Assembly (NCBI RefSeq): GCF_025655475.1
Contig: NZ_JAHTIK010000001.1
Span: 5,553,978-5,617,977 of the forward strand
Reading direction: 5' to 3'
From: Kitasatospora sp. DSM 101779
GTDB lineage: Bacteria; Actinomycetota; Actinomycetes; Streptomycetales; Streptomycetaceae
DNA length: 64,000 nt
Positions 8,420 through 16,180 of this stretch are shown here, in pieces. The notes beneath the pieces are model-generated. The model did not search any database, had not been told where the DNA came from, and worked only from the letters and a program-made list of their open reading frames with translations. A program made the position numbers and the translations under genes. Numbering within the stretch: position 1 is the first letter of the stretch; every line of letters begins with the position of its first letter.

Positions 8420-11305
8420 ATGAGCGAGACGACGACCCCTGCTTCCGGCGCGGCCGAGGCCGCTTCCGAGCCCTTCCGCTACGGTGCCGCGCTGGCGGCC
8501 GAGATCGAGTCCCGCTGGCAGGACCTGTGGGAGAAGGAGGGGACGTTCAACGCCCCCAACCCGGTCGGTCCGCTGGCCGAGGGAGCGGGCGGCGACGTCG
8601 CCGCGAAGCCGCACAGCTTCATCATGGACATGTTCCCGTACCCGTCCGGTGCCGGTCTGCACGTGGGCCACCCGCTGGGCTACATCGCCACCGACGTGTA
8701 CGCCCGCTACCAGCGGATGACCGGCCACAACGTGCTGCACACCCTGGGCTACGACGCCTTCGGCCTGCCCGCCGAGCAGCACGCCGTCGCCACCGGCCAG
8801 CACCCCCGGGTGACCACCGAGGCGGCCATCGCCAACATGCGGCGCCAGCTGCGCCGGCTGGGCCTGGGCCACGACTCGCGGCGCTCCATCGCCACGATCG
8901 ACCCGGACTACTACCGCTGGACGCAGTGGATCTTCCTGCAGATCTTCAACTCCTGGTACGACGAGGCGGCCGGCAAGGCGCGCCCGATCGCGGAGCTGGT
9001 CACGCAGTTCGAGTCCGGTGAGCGCGAGGTGCCGGGCGGCCGCGCCTGGTCCGAACTGTCGGTCGTCGAGCGCGACGAGGTGCTGGGCGAGTACCGGCTG
9101 GCCTACGCCAAGGAGGTGCCGGTCAACTGGTGCCCCGGGCTGGGTACCGTGCTGGCGAACGAGGAGGTCACCGCGGACGGCCGCTCCGAGCGCGGCAACT
9201 TCCCGGTCTTCAAGTCCAAGCTGCGCCAGTGGATGATGCGGATCACCGCGTACTCCGACCGTCTGATCGCCGACCTGGACAAGCTGGACTGGCCCGAGGC
9301 GATCAAGCTGCAGCAGCGCAACTGGATCGGCCGCTCCGAGGGCGCCCGGGTCGACTTCGCAGCGCCCGGCGGTGAGGCGATCACCGTGTTCACCACCCGC
9401 CCGGACACCCTGTTCGGTGCCACCTACATGGTGCTGGCACCTGAGCACGGCCTGGTCGACGCGATCGTTCCGGCGGCCTGGCCCGAGGACGTGCCTGCCG
9501 ACTGGACCGGTGGCGCCGCAACCCCGGCCGAGGCCGTCGCGGCCTACCGCGCCGAGGCCGCCGCCAAGTCGGACGTCGAGCGCCAGGTCGACGCCAAGAT
9601 CAAGACCGGTGTCTTCACCGGCGCCTACGCGACCAACCCGGTCAGCGGCGAGCAGGTCCCGGTCTTCATCGCCGACTACGTGCTGATGGGCTACGGCACC
9701 GGCGCGATCATGGCCGTCCCGGCCCACGACCACCGCGACTTCGCCTTCGCCCGCGCGTTCGGTCTGCCGATGCGCTGCGTGGTCGAGCCCACCGACGGAC
9801 GCGGCGAGGACCCGCACACCTGGGACGACGCCTTCGACACCTACGACTCGGTGATCGTCAACTCGGTCCACGACGACCTGTCGCTGAACGGCCTGAGCGT
9901 CGTGGACGCCAAGGCCGCCGTCACCCGCTGGCTGGCCGACCGCGGCATCGGCGAGGGCACCGTCAACTACCGCCTGCGCGACTGGCTGTTCAGCCGCCAG
10001 CGGTACTGGGGAGAGCCCTTCCCGATCGTCTACGACGAGGACGGCGCCATGCATGCGCTGCCCGAGTCGATGCTGCCGGTCGAGGTGCCCGAGGTCGAGG
10101 ACTACTCGCCGCACACCTACGACCCGGACGACGCCGCCTCCACCCCGAAGACCCCGCTGTCCCGCAACGAGGCCTGGGTCGAGGTCGAGCTGGACCTGGG
10201 CGACGGCCCGAAGAAGTACCGCCGCGAGACCAACACCATGCCCAACTGGGCGGGCTCCTGCTGGTACGAGCTGCGCTACATCGACCCGGCCAACTCCGAG
10301 AAGGTCGTCGACCCGGCGAACGAGGCCTACTGGATGGGCCCCACCGCCGACAAGCCGGCCGGCGGCGTGGACCTGTACGTCGGCGGTGCCGAGCACGCGG
10401 TGCTGCACCTGCTGTACGCCCGCTTCTGGCACAAGGTGCTGTTCGACCTGGGCCACGTGTCCTCCGTCGAGCCGTTCCACAAGCTGTTCAACCAGGGCAT
10501 GATCACCGCAGACGTCTACCGCGACGCGCGTGGCTTCCCGGTGCCCGCCGCCGAGGTCGAGGAGCGCGACGGCTCGTACTTCTGGCAGGGCGAGCCGGTC
10601 AAGCGCGAGGCCGGCAAGATGGGCAAGTCCCTGAAGAACGCCGTCGCCCCCGACGAGATCGCCGACGAGTACGGCGCGGACACCCTGCGGCTGTACGAGA
10701 TGTCGATGGGCCCGCTGGACGTCTCCCGCCCGTGGGACACCCGCGCCGTCGTCGGCTCGTACCGCTTCCTGCAGCGGCTGTGGCGCAACGTCGTCTCCGA
10801 GACCACCGGCGAGCTGGTCGTCACGGAGGAGGAGCCGGACGAGGCCACCCTGCGCGCCCTGCACAAGGCGATCGACGGCATCCGTGCGGACATGGCCGGG
10901 CTGCGCTTCAACACGGCCGTGGCCAAGGCGATCGAGCTGAACAACTTCCTGGTGAAGCGCGGCTCCACCCCGCGCAGCGTGGCCGAGCAGATCGTGCTGA
11001 TGGTCGCCCCGCTGGCGCCGCACATCGCCGAGGAGCTGTGGCAGCGCCTGGGCCACCACGAGTCGCTGGCCTTCGCCGACTACCCGGTCGCCGACCCGGC
11101 CTACGTCGTCGACGAGACGGTGACCTGCGTCGTCCAGATCAAGGGCAAGGTCAAGGCCCGTCTGGAGGTCGCGCCGAGCATCACCGACGCCGAGCTGGAG
11201 GCGCTGGCGCTGGCCGACCCGGCCGTGGTGGCCGCGCTGGGCGACGCCCAGGTCCGCAAGGTCATCGCGCGCGCACCGAAGCTGGTGAACATCGTCACCG
11301 GCTGA
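8420..11305 (+). CDS. leuS: Leucyl-tRNA synthetase
   Basis: A 961-residue class Ia aminoacyl-tRNA synthetase that charges tRNA-Leu in the cytoplasm. [16 protein letters not shown] near residue 80 carries the HIGH-type motif. The CP1 editing insertion spans roughly residues 300-560. The KMSKS-type loop appears as KMGKS (about residue 733). The C-terminus ([16 protein letters not shown]...) is complete. The start at 8420 is chosen for GGA six nt upstream; in-frame sequence upstream belongs to the attenuator. Expression is probably controlled by the leucine leader peptide and terminator just upstream. Confidence 0.98.
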   Translation: MSETTTPASGAAEAASEPFRYGAALAAEIESRWQDLWEKEGTFNAPNPVGPLAEGAGGDVAAKPHSFIMDMFPYPSGAGLHVGHPLGYIATDVYARYQRMTGHNVLHTLGYDAFGLPAEQHAVATGQHPRVTTEAAIANMRRQLRRLGLGHDSRRSIATIDPDYYRWTQWIFLQIFNSWYDEAAGKARPIAELVTQFESGEREVPGGRAWSELSVVERDEVLGEYRLAYAKEVPVNWCPGLGTVLANEEVTADGRSERGNFPVFKSKLRQWMMRITAYSDRLIADLDKLDWPEAIKLQQRNWIGRSEGARVDFAAPGGEAITVFTTRPDTLFGATYMVLAPEHGLVDAIVPAAWPEDVPADWTGGAATPAEAVAAYRAEAAAKSDVERQVDAKIKTGVFTGAYATNPVSGEQVPVFIADYVLMGYGTGAIMAVPAHDHRDFAFARAFGLPMRCVVEPTDGRGEDPHTWDDAFDTYDSVIVNSVHDDLSLNGLSVVDAKAAVTRWLADRGIGEGTVNYRLRDWLFSRQRYWGEPFPIVYDEDGAMHALPESMLPVEVPEVEDYSPHTYDPDDAASTPKTPLSRNEAWVEVELDLGDGPKKYRRETNTMPNWAGSCWYELRYIDPANSEKVVDPANEAYWMGPTADKPAGGVDLYVGGAEHAVLHLLYARFWHKVLFDLGHVSSVEPFHKLFNQGMITADVYRDARGFPVPAAEVEERDGSYFWQGEPVKREAGKMGKSLKNAVAPDEIADEYGADTLRLYEMSMGPLDVSRPWDTRAVVGSYRFLQRLWRNVVSETTGELVVTEEEPDEATLRALHKAIDGIRADMAGLRFNTAVAKAIELNNFLVKRGSTPRSVAEQIVLMVAPLAPHIAEELWQRLGHHESLAFADYPVADPAYVVDETVTCVVQIKGKVKARLEVAPSITDAELEALALADPAVVAALGDAQVRKVIARAPKLVNIVTG

Positions 11306-11320
11306 CGCCGACCGACCTTT

Positions 11321-11358
11321 CCCGGGCCGGGCTCCCCACCAGGGGCGCCCGGCCCGGG
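11321..11358 (+). terminator. leuS terminator
   Basis: Perfect 12-bp stem CCCGGGCCGGGC/GCCCGGCCCGGG with a 14-nt loop, 15 nt after the leuS stop, followed by TGTTT. Confidence 0.85.
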
Positions 11359-11394
11359 TGTTTCCCGGTCGATGCGCGGGCGATGTCGGGATGG

Positions 11395-11530
11395 GCATCG
11401 GGCCACGTGTCGTCATGTACGTAGGGGTGCACATAGCAATGCACGTAGAGATGCAGGTAGGGATCCGCGTTGGCATGTGTGTCGGGATGCGTACAGGGAC
11501 GGAGACAGGGATGCATGCGGGGGTGGAGAC
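11395..11530. repeat. Degenerate ~12-bp tandem repeat array
   Basis: A run of imperfect units around GTAGGGATGCAN (for example ATGTACGTAGGGG, ATGCACGTAGAG, ATGCAGGTAGGG) fills the gap between the leuS terminator and the WYL regulator. Translated in one frame it gives a repetitive Val-Gly-Met pattern, but there is no ribosome-binding site and no recognisable product, so it is called as a repeat and not as a gene. Confidence 0.6.
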
Positions 11531-11598
11531 CGGGGCGAGGAGCGGGCTGAGCGACAGCCGGGGCAGGGGACGGGGTGTGCAATAAGTACGCCTTCGGC

Positions 11599-12567
11599 TC
11601 ACTCCTCGGCGGTCGGCGGGACAGCGTGGTGCAGGCGGTCGGCCAGGGCGGCCATGTGCGCCACGAGCTCCGGTGGCTCGTGGACGGTGAACCGGTACCC
11701 CAGCAGGGCAAGGTGGAGTGCCAGTCCGTCCAGGGAGTTGGAGCCCGCGCGCAGGGTGCAGCTCCGTTCGTCGATGGGCTCGACCATCGCCGAGGTCGGC
11801 GTGGTCTTCGCGACGACCTCCTCGGCCGGTGCCTGCACCGTGCAACGGGCCTGGTAGCGGTACTGGCCTACAGCGACCTCCCAGGACGCCCAGCGGCGGA
11901 TGTCCTCCTCCGGGGGATCCCGCGGAACGAACCGGGGCCCGTGCGGCGGGCGCAGCGTGATCCGGTCGACGCGGAAGTTCCGCCAGTCCGCCCGCGCGGT
12001 GTCCCAGGCCACCAGGTACCAGCGGGTGCCGGAGTGCACCAGCCGGTGCGGTTCGGCATCCCGGCGGCTCTCGTCGCCGTCGTGCGTGCGGTAGTCGAAA
12101 CGCAGCCGCTCGTGCGCCCGGCAGGCGGCGGCGATCGCGGTGAGTACTTCGGCCTGCACCACCGGCCCGTACCCCGGCATGGCCACCGTTGCATCGGCCA
12201 ACGCATCCACCCGGTGCCGCAGCCTGGAGGGCATGACCTGCAGCAGCTTCGCCAAGGCCCGCACCGAGGACTCCTCGATACCGGAGACCGTGCCGCCCGC
12301 CGCCGTCCGCAGCCCCACGGCCACCGCGACGGCCTCGTCGTCGTCCAGGAGCAGTGGCGGCATCTCTGCCCCCGCACCGAGTCGGTAGCCTCCCGCGGTG
12401 CCCGGCGTCGAGTCCACGGGATAGCCCAGCCCTCGCAGCTTGTCGACGTCCCGTCGAACCGTTCTGACGTCGACACCGAGCCGGTCGGCCAAGTCCGCCC
12501 CTGACCAGTCGCGGCGGACCTGGAGCAGGGACAGCAGACGGAGCAGACGAGCGGAGGTCTCCAGCAT
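11599..12567 (-). CDS. WYL-domain transcriptional regulator (YafY type)
   Basis: A 322-residue regulator. The N-terminal winged helix (MLETSARLLRLLSLLQVRRDWSGADLADRLGVDVRTVRRDVDKLRGLGYPV) is of the HTH_11/DeoR-like type. The WYL domain follows (RLRFDYRTHDG...AEPHRLVHSGTRWYLVAWDTARADWRNFRVDRI), then the WCX extension to the C-terminus. The start at 12567 fits the family N-terminus, with AGGA upstream. A 19-bp palindrome 22 bp upstream of the start is a plausible autoregulatory operator. WYL domains sense ligands or nucleic acids; the ligand here is unknown. No divergent target gene is obvious. Confidence 0.85.
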   Translation of the reverse strand: MLETSARLLRLLSLLQVRRDWSGADLADRLGVDVRTVRRDVDKLRGLGYPVDSTPGTAGGYRLGAGAEMPPLLLDDDEAVAVAVGLRTAAGGTVSGIEESSVRALAKLLQVMPSRLRHRVDALADATVAMPGYGPVVQAEVLTAIAAACRAHERLRFDYRTHDGDESRRDAEPHRLVHSGTRWYLVAWDTARADWRNFRVDRITLRPPHGPRFVPRDPPEEDIRRWASWEVAVGQYRYQARCTVQAPAEEVVAKTTPTSAMVEPIDERSCTLRAGSNSLDGLALHLALLGYRFTVHEPPELVAHMAALADRLHHAVPPTAEE

Positions 12568-12588
12568 GGGGCCATCCTGGCAGCCGAT

Positions 12589-12607
12589 GAGGACAACTGC
12601 TGTCCTC
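12589..12607. promoter_or_regulatory. Palindromic operator candidate for the WYL regulator
   Basis: GAGGACA-ACTGC-TGTCCTC is a perfect 7-bp inverted repeat with a 5-bp spacer, 22-40 bp upstream of the WYL regulator start. Size and symmetry suit a dimeric winged-helix repressor. Binding is inferred from position. Confidence 0.6.
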
Positions 12608-12803
12608 GGTGAGGCATCCGCCATCGGGAACGGCCCCGGAACTCCCCGGACCCGGCCCCTGAGCTCTCCCTGATCTCTTGGGCGGGCGCAGCATCCAAGG
12701 TCCGGCTTGACCCGTTCGGCGGCTACCGTGGATATTCCAGGGCGGCCGCGCGGGCCGCGTCCGGCGAGCGGGGCCGGTGGGCACCGCGGAAGGTGGGGTA
12801 GGG

Positions 12804-13628
12804 ATGGACGCGATCGGCGTGGTGATCGCCCTGGTGATGCTGTTCCTGGTGGCCGCCGCAGTCATGGCCGTCGTCGGCACGGTCAAGGCGGCCAAGGCCG
12901 TCGCCGCCAAGGTGGAGCGGCACGAGGCCCATGCACGGCGCGCCGTGGAGAACGCGGCCCTGCGTGCGAAGACCTTCACCAAGCCCGGCTCCCAGGGCCA
13001 GCTCGCCGCCGTCCGCCTGTCGCTGCGCACATCCCTCGACGCCACTCGGCAGGTACTGGAGTCCGGCCTCGCCGAGGACAGCCAGCTCGCCGAGTCCCTC
13101 CAGCTGCTCAACCGGCTCGACGCCCACGCCGCTGAGCTCGACCGCGAGATGCGCATCCTCGAGCGCGAGCCCGACAGCGCCCGGCTGGCCACCAAACTGC
13201 CCGAGCTTCGTGAGCGCGCCGGCCGGATCACCCATGCCGCGGAGACCATGCGGTGGGCGGCGCAGGACCGCATGCGCCGCTTCGCCGACGACGACCTGGC
13301 CCGGCTCGGCCGCGAGTGCGAGAACGAAGCAGGGGCGCTGCGGCACTGGGACCGGGTGGACGGCTCCGGCGATCCGGATGGCGCCGGTGCAGCAGCCTCG
13401 GCGGCTGGCGCCGGCACCGGGGCGGGGTCCGGCGCCCGCGGCACCGGTGCGCAGTCGGACGGTGTCTCCGCAGCTGCCGGCGGGACCGCGGCTGCCCGGT
13501 CCGAGGAGACCCAGCGCAAGGGTCTCACCGCAGGGAACCGCCTGCGGGCCGAGGACGTGCTCGGCCTGGGGGAGCCCCTCAACCGGCTCGCCGACCGACT
13601 GCGCAAGCCGAACACCGGTGGGGCATAA
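12804..13628 (+). CDS. Membrane-anchored coiled-coil protein, unknown function
   Basis: A 274-residue protein with one N-terminal transmembrane helix (IGVVIALVMLFLVAAAVMAVVG), then a long charged helical region (about 35-190: VKAAKAVAAKVERHEAHARRAVENAA through RMRRFADDDLARLGRECENEAGAL) predicted to form coiled coil. A Gly/Ala/Ser linker (about 195-235) and a short conserved-looking tail (LGLGEPLNRLADRLRKPN) follow. No enzyme motif is seen. The first start with G-rich sequence ahead of it was chosen. It lies upstream of the degV-like gene in the same orientation, but the 120-nt gap and a leaderless-type promoter for degV suggest separate units. Confidence 0.7.
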   Translation: MDAIGVVIALVMLFLVAAAVMAVVGTVKAAKAVAAKVERHEAHARRAVENAALRAKTFTKPGSQGQLAAVRLSLRTSLDATRQVLESGLAEDSQLAESLQLLNRLDAHAAELDREMRILEREPDSARLATKLPELRERAGRITHAAETMRWAAQDRMRRFADDDLARLGRECENEAGALRHWDRVDGSGDPDGAGAAASAAGAGTGAGSGARGTGAQSDGVSAAAGGTAAARSEETQRKGLTAGNRLRAEDVLGLGEPLNRLADRLRKPNTGGA

Positions 13629-13750
13629 GACTCCTGCCGGTCCGGGGCCATCGGTCCGGTACCTTCGTGGCCGGGCCGGCGCCGGTGCGGGGCGACGCTG
13701 TCGGCGTCCTGCGCTGTCATCTGCGCCGGTCGCGGAGTAACCTCCGGCTC

Positions 13751-14596
13751 ATGCCCGGCCACCTCGCCCTTGTCACCGATTCCACGGCCTACCTGCCCCA
13801 GGACGTCGTCGACCGCCATCGGATCGAGGTGGTCCCGCTCTCGGTCGTGGTGGGCGACGAGGTCCTCACCGAAGGTGTCGAGATCTCGCCCAAGGACGTT
13901 GCCGAGGCGCTGCGTGCCAAGCGCAGGGTCACCACCTCGCGCCCCAACCCGGAGACCTTCGCCACGGCCTACCGGGCGGCCGCCGAAGCGGGCGCCACAG
14001 GTGTCGTCTCTGTCCACATCTCCTCCGAACTCTCGGGTACGTACGAGGCCGCCAAGCTCGCCGCGGCCGGGGCGGACATCCCGGTCGAGGTGGTCGACAG
14101 CCGACTGGTCGGCATGGCCCTCGGTCACTGCGTGCTGACGGCCGCGCAGGCCGCCGAAGCCGGCCTCGGGCCCGCGGAGGCCGCCGCCGAAGCCGTCCGC
14201 CGGTCCTCGCTGACCAGCGGCTTCTTCTACGTCGACACGCTTGAGCACCTGCGCCGCGGCGGCCGCATCGGCGCCGCCCGTGCACTGCTCGGCTCGGCCC
14301 TCGCGGTGAAGCCGCTGCTCCACCTCGCCGGCGGCCGGATCGAACCGCTGGAGAAGGTCCGAACGGCGTCACGAGCGATCGCCAGGCTGGAGGAGATCGC
14401 CGTGGAACGCGCCGGCGAATCCGAGGTCGACATCGCTGTCCACCACCTTGCGGCCGAGGACCGTGCGGAGCCGCTCGCAGAGCGCCTCCGGGAGCGGGTG
14501 CCAGGCCTGCGCGACCTCTACGTGGGCGAGGTCGGCGCCGTCATCGGTGCCCACGTCGGGCCCGGTCTGTTGGCCGTTGTGGTGTCGCCGCGCTGA
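13751..14596 (+). CDS. DegV family fatty-acid-binding protein
   Basis: A 281-residue DegV-fold protein. LVTDSTAYLP opens the fold, TTSRPNPETF and VHISSELSGTYEAA follow, and the C-terminal GPGLLAVVV motif is present. The family binds fatty acids and includes the FakB subunit of fatty acid kinase, but no FakA-like kinase is encoded nearby, so the physiological role is open. The promoter is well formed: TGTCAT at 13715-13720, 17-nt spacer, TAACCT at 13738-13743, then ATG 7 nt later, indicating a leaderless mRNA. Confidence 0.92.
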   Translation: MPGHLALVTDSTAYLPQDVVDRHRIEVVPLSVVVGDEVLTEGVEISPKDVAEALRAKRRVTTSRPNPETFATAYRAAAEAGATGVVSVHISSELSGTYEAAKLAAAGADIPVEVVDSRLVGMALGHCVLTAAQAAEAGLGPAEAAAEAVRRSSLTSGFFYVDTLEHLRRGGRIGAARALLGSALAVKPLLHLAGGRIEPLEKVRTASRAIARLEEIAVERAGESEVDIAVHHLAAEDRAEPLAERLRERVPGLRDLYVGEVGAVIGAHVGPGLLAVVVSPR

Positions 14597-14823
14597 CGAA
14601 GCGGCAGCTCCGGCTCGAAGAGGAGTCGGCCCTCGCTGCCGTCCCGTCCTCGTTGCCGTCCCGTGCTCGCTGCCGTGACCGCGCCCTCCGTCGCCGCTGC
14701 ACCAGATTGCGGCGCGGCTCTGCCCCATCGTGGTTCCGCCTCGCAACGGCTCCGACCCGGCTGACGAACGGCGCCGCCCGGCAGGTTCCCGGCCTCTTCC
14801 TTTTCACCCTTGTGAGGGAAGGG
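14597..14823. other. Intergenic gap between degV-like gene and comEA
   Basis: No gene is recognised. It contains imperfect direct repeats of CGTTGCCGTCCCGTGCTCGC type around 14630-14680 and ends in the two DnaA-box-like sites annotated separately. Confidence 0.6.
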
Positions 14824-14825
14824 AG

Positions 14826-14851
14826 TTGTCCACACCCTGGAGTTATCCACA
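14826..14851 (+). promoter_or_regulatory. Two DnaA-box-like sites upstream of comEA
   Basis: TTGTCCACA (14826-14834) matches the Streptomyces-type DnaA box and TTATCCACA (14843-14851) matches the classical strong box. They lie in the same orientation, 17 bp apart, and 53-78 bp upstream of the comEA start. This is not oriC: dnaA, dnaN and a large box cluster are absent. Regulation of comEA-comEC by DnaA is a possibility, not shown. Confidence 0.6.
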
Positions 14852-14903
14852 GGCCGGCGGCATGGTGTGCACGGGGGAGCCCGGGCGTCCGTACCTTCCT
14901 CGC

Positions 14904-16061
14904 ATGAAGCACACCACCCGCGGCGCAGCACGGCGCCGAGAGACGACCGAGACCGTCCGCCGGCGACTGGCCGCGCTGTTCTCCGCAGCGCTGCGCAGTG
15001 GTCCCTCGCGCGTTGCGGCCGGCACACCCACCGGCACCTCCGGAGAAACGCGGGTAGGTGCCTCCGGGGGTGGCGCCGACACCATGGCCTCCGGGCCGCC
15101 GACCGGCCCGGCAACACAGGCAAGGTCGGCCGCACCCGGCGCGGCGGGTGCCGCGGGCGCTGCGAACACCGTGGCTGCGCCCGTGGCCGTGGCGCCCGGT
15201 GCCCGGGGCGACCGTCCGTCGAGCGGGCACCGGTTCGCCGCCCGCAGGTTCGGCTCCGACGCGTCTCCGGGCACAGGACGCTCGCCCCGCCGCCGAGCAG
15301 TACGGGACGGACCGTACGTCCCCGCTCCAGGTGCAGGGCTGCCGCCGCCGGAGACCTCCTCGCCCTTCGGTGCTGCGGCCGACCCGTTCACCGTCCCGCC
15401 CGACCTCCCGAAGTCGCCCTCGGCCCGTCGGCTCGCCTTCTCCCTGCCGGCCGGGCTGATGCTGGACAGAAGAGCCGCGCTGGGTCTGGCGGCACTGCTC
15501 CTACTTGCGGTCGGCTACGCCGTCCAGCACTTCTGGCTGAGCCGCCCGGAGCCGGTGGCTGTCCCCACTGTGAGTGGCAGTGCTGCGTCCGCCACGGGTG
15601 GCCCGCCGTCTTCCACGGTGGCCGGGACAACGGCCCCGCACGGTGCGCCGGCGCCCACCGTGGTGGTGGACGTGGCGGGCAAGGTCCAGCACCCGGGCCT
15701 GCGCACCCTGCCGACCGGCTCGCGTGTCGCCGACGCCTTGCGGGCCGCCGGGGGAGCCCTCCCCGGCACCGACACCGACTCCCTCAACCTCGCCCGGGTG
15801 CTCAGCGACGGCGAGCAGATCCTGGTCGGCCTGCCGGTCGGCCAGGGAGCACCGGGCACCACCACGGGCGGCCTGGTGAGCCTCAACCGGGCGACCGCCG
15901 AGCAGCTCGACACCCTGCCAGGGGTCGGTCCGACGCTCGCCCAACGGATCCTGCAGTACCGCCAGGCGCACGGCCCGTTCCGCTCCGTCGACCAGCTCCG
16001 CCAGGTGCCCGGCATCGGCCAGCGCAAGTTCGACGACATCAAGGGCCTGCTGACGCTCTGA
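14904..16061 (+). CDS. comEA: ComEA-like DNA-binding competence protein
   Basis: A 385-residue protein. A long low-complexity, Arg/Pro/Ala-rich cytoplasmic N-terminus (about 1-180) precedes one transmembrane helix (AALGLAALLLLAVGYAV). An SLBB domain follows (VVVDVAGKVQHPGLRTLPTGSRVADALRAAGGAL), then a C-terminal helix-hairpin-helix pair (VSLNRATAEQLDTLPGVGPTLAQRILQYR...FRSVDQLRQVPGIGQRKFDDIKGLL). ComEA binds incoming double-stranded DNA at the outer face of the membrane for ComEC. TACCTT ends 6 nt before ATG and no Shine-Dalgarno is present, so leaderless translation is likely. It is paired with comEC 119 nt downstream. Confidence 0.9.
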   Translation: MKHTTRGAARRRETTETVRRRLAALFSAALRSGPSRVAAGTPTGTSGETRVGASGGGADTMASGPPTGPATQARSAAPGAAGAAGAANTVAAPVAVAPGARGDRPSSGHRFAARRFGSDASPGTGRSPRRRAVRDGPYVPAPGAGLPPPETSSPFGAAADPFTVPPDLPKSPSARRLAFSLPAGLMLDRRAALGLAALLLLAVGYAVQHFWLSRPEPVAVPTVSGSAASATGGPPSSTVAGTTAPHGAPAPTVVVDVAGKVQHPGLRTLPTGSRVADALRAAGGALPGTDTDSLNLARVLSDGEQILVGLPVGQGAPGTTTGGLVSLNRATAEQLDTLPGVGPTLAQRILQYRQAHGPFRSVDQLRQVPGIGQRKFDDIKGLLTL

Positions 16062-16180
16062 CAGCAACATTTCCCGATCAGAGCAGGTCAGCTACGTGTT
16101 CTTTCAGCAGCCGACCACACCGGGCCCCTGCACGAGCCACCGCCCCACCGAGAACACCGCCCGCATTGAAAGGAGGTGCC

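Noticed and set aside
11358-11585. 75-residue ORF across the repeat array after leuS
   Set aside because: The translation is purely repetitive (Val-Gly-Met), there is no ribosome-binding site, and it begins inside the leuS terminator.
7571-14323. A 2250-codon open frame on the minus strand
   Set aside because: It runs antisense through leuS, the coiled-coil gene and others. It is a GC-rich shadow frame without domain content; the plus-strand genes have clear families.
14826-14851. Possible replication origin because of DnaA boxes
   Set aside because: Only two boxes, no AT-rich unwinding element, and no dnaA, dnaN or rpmH nearby.
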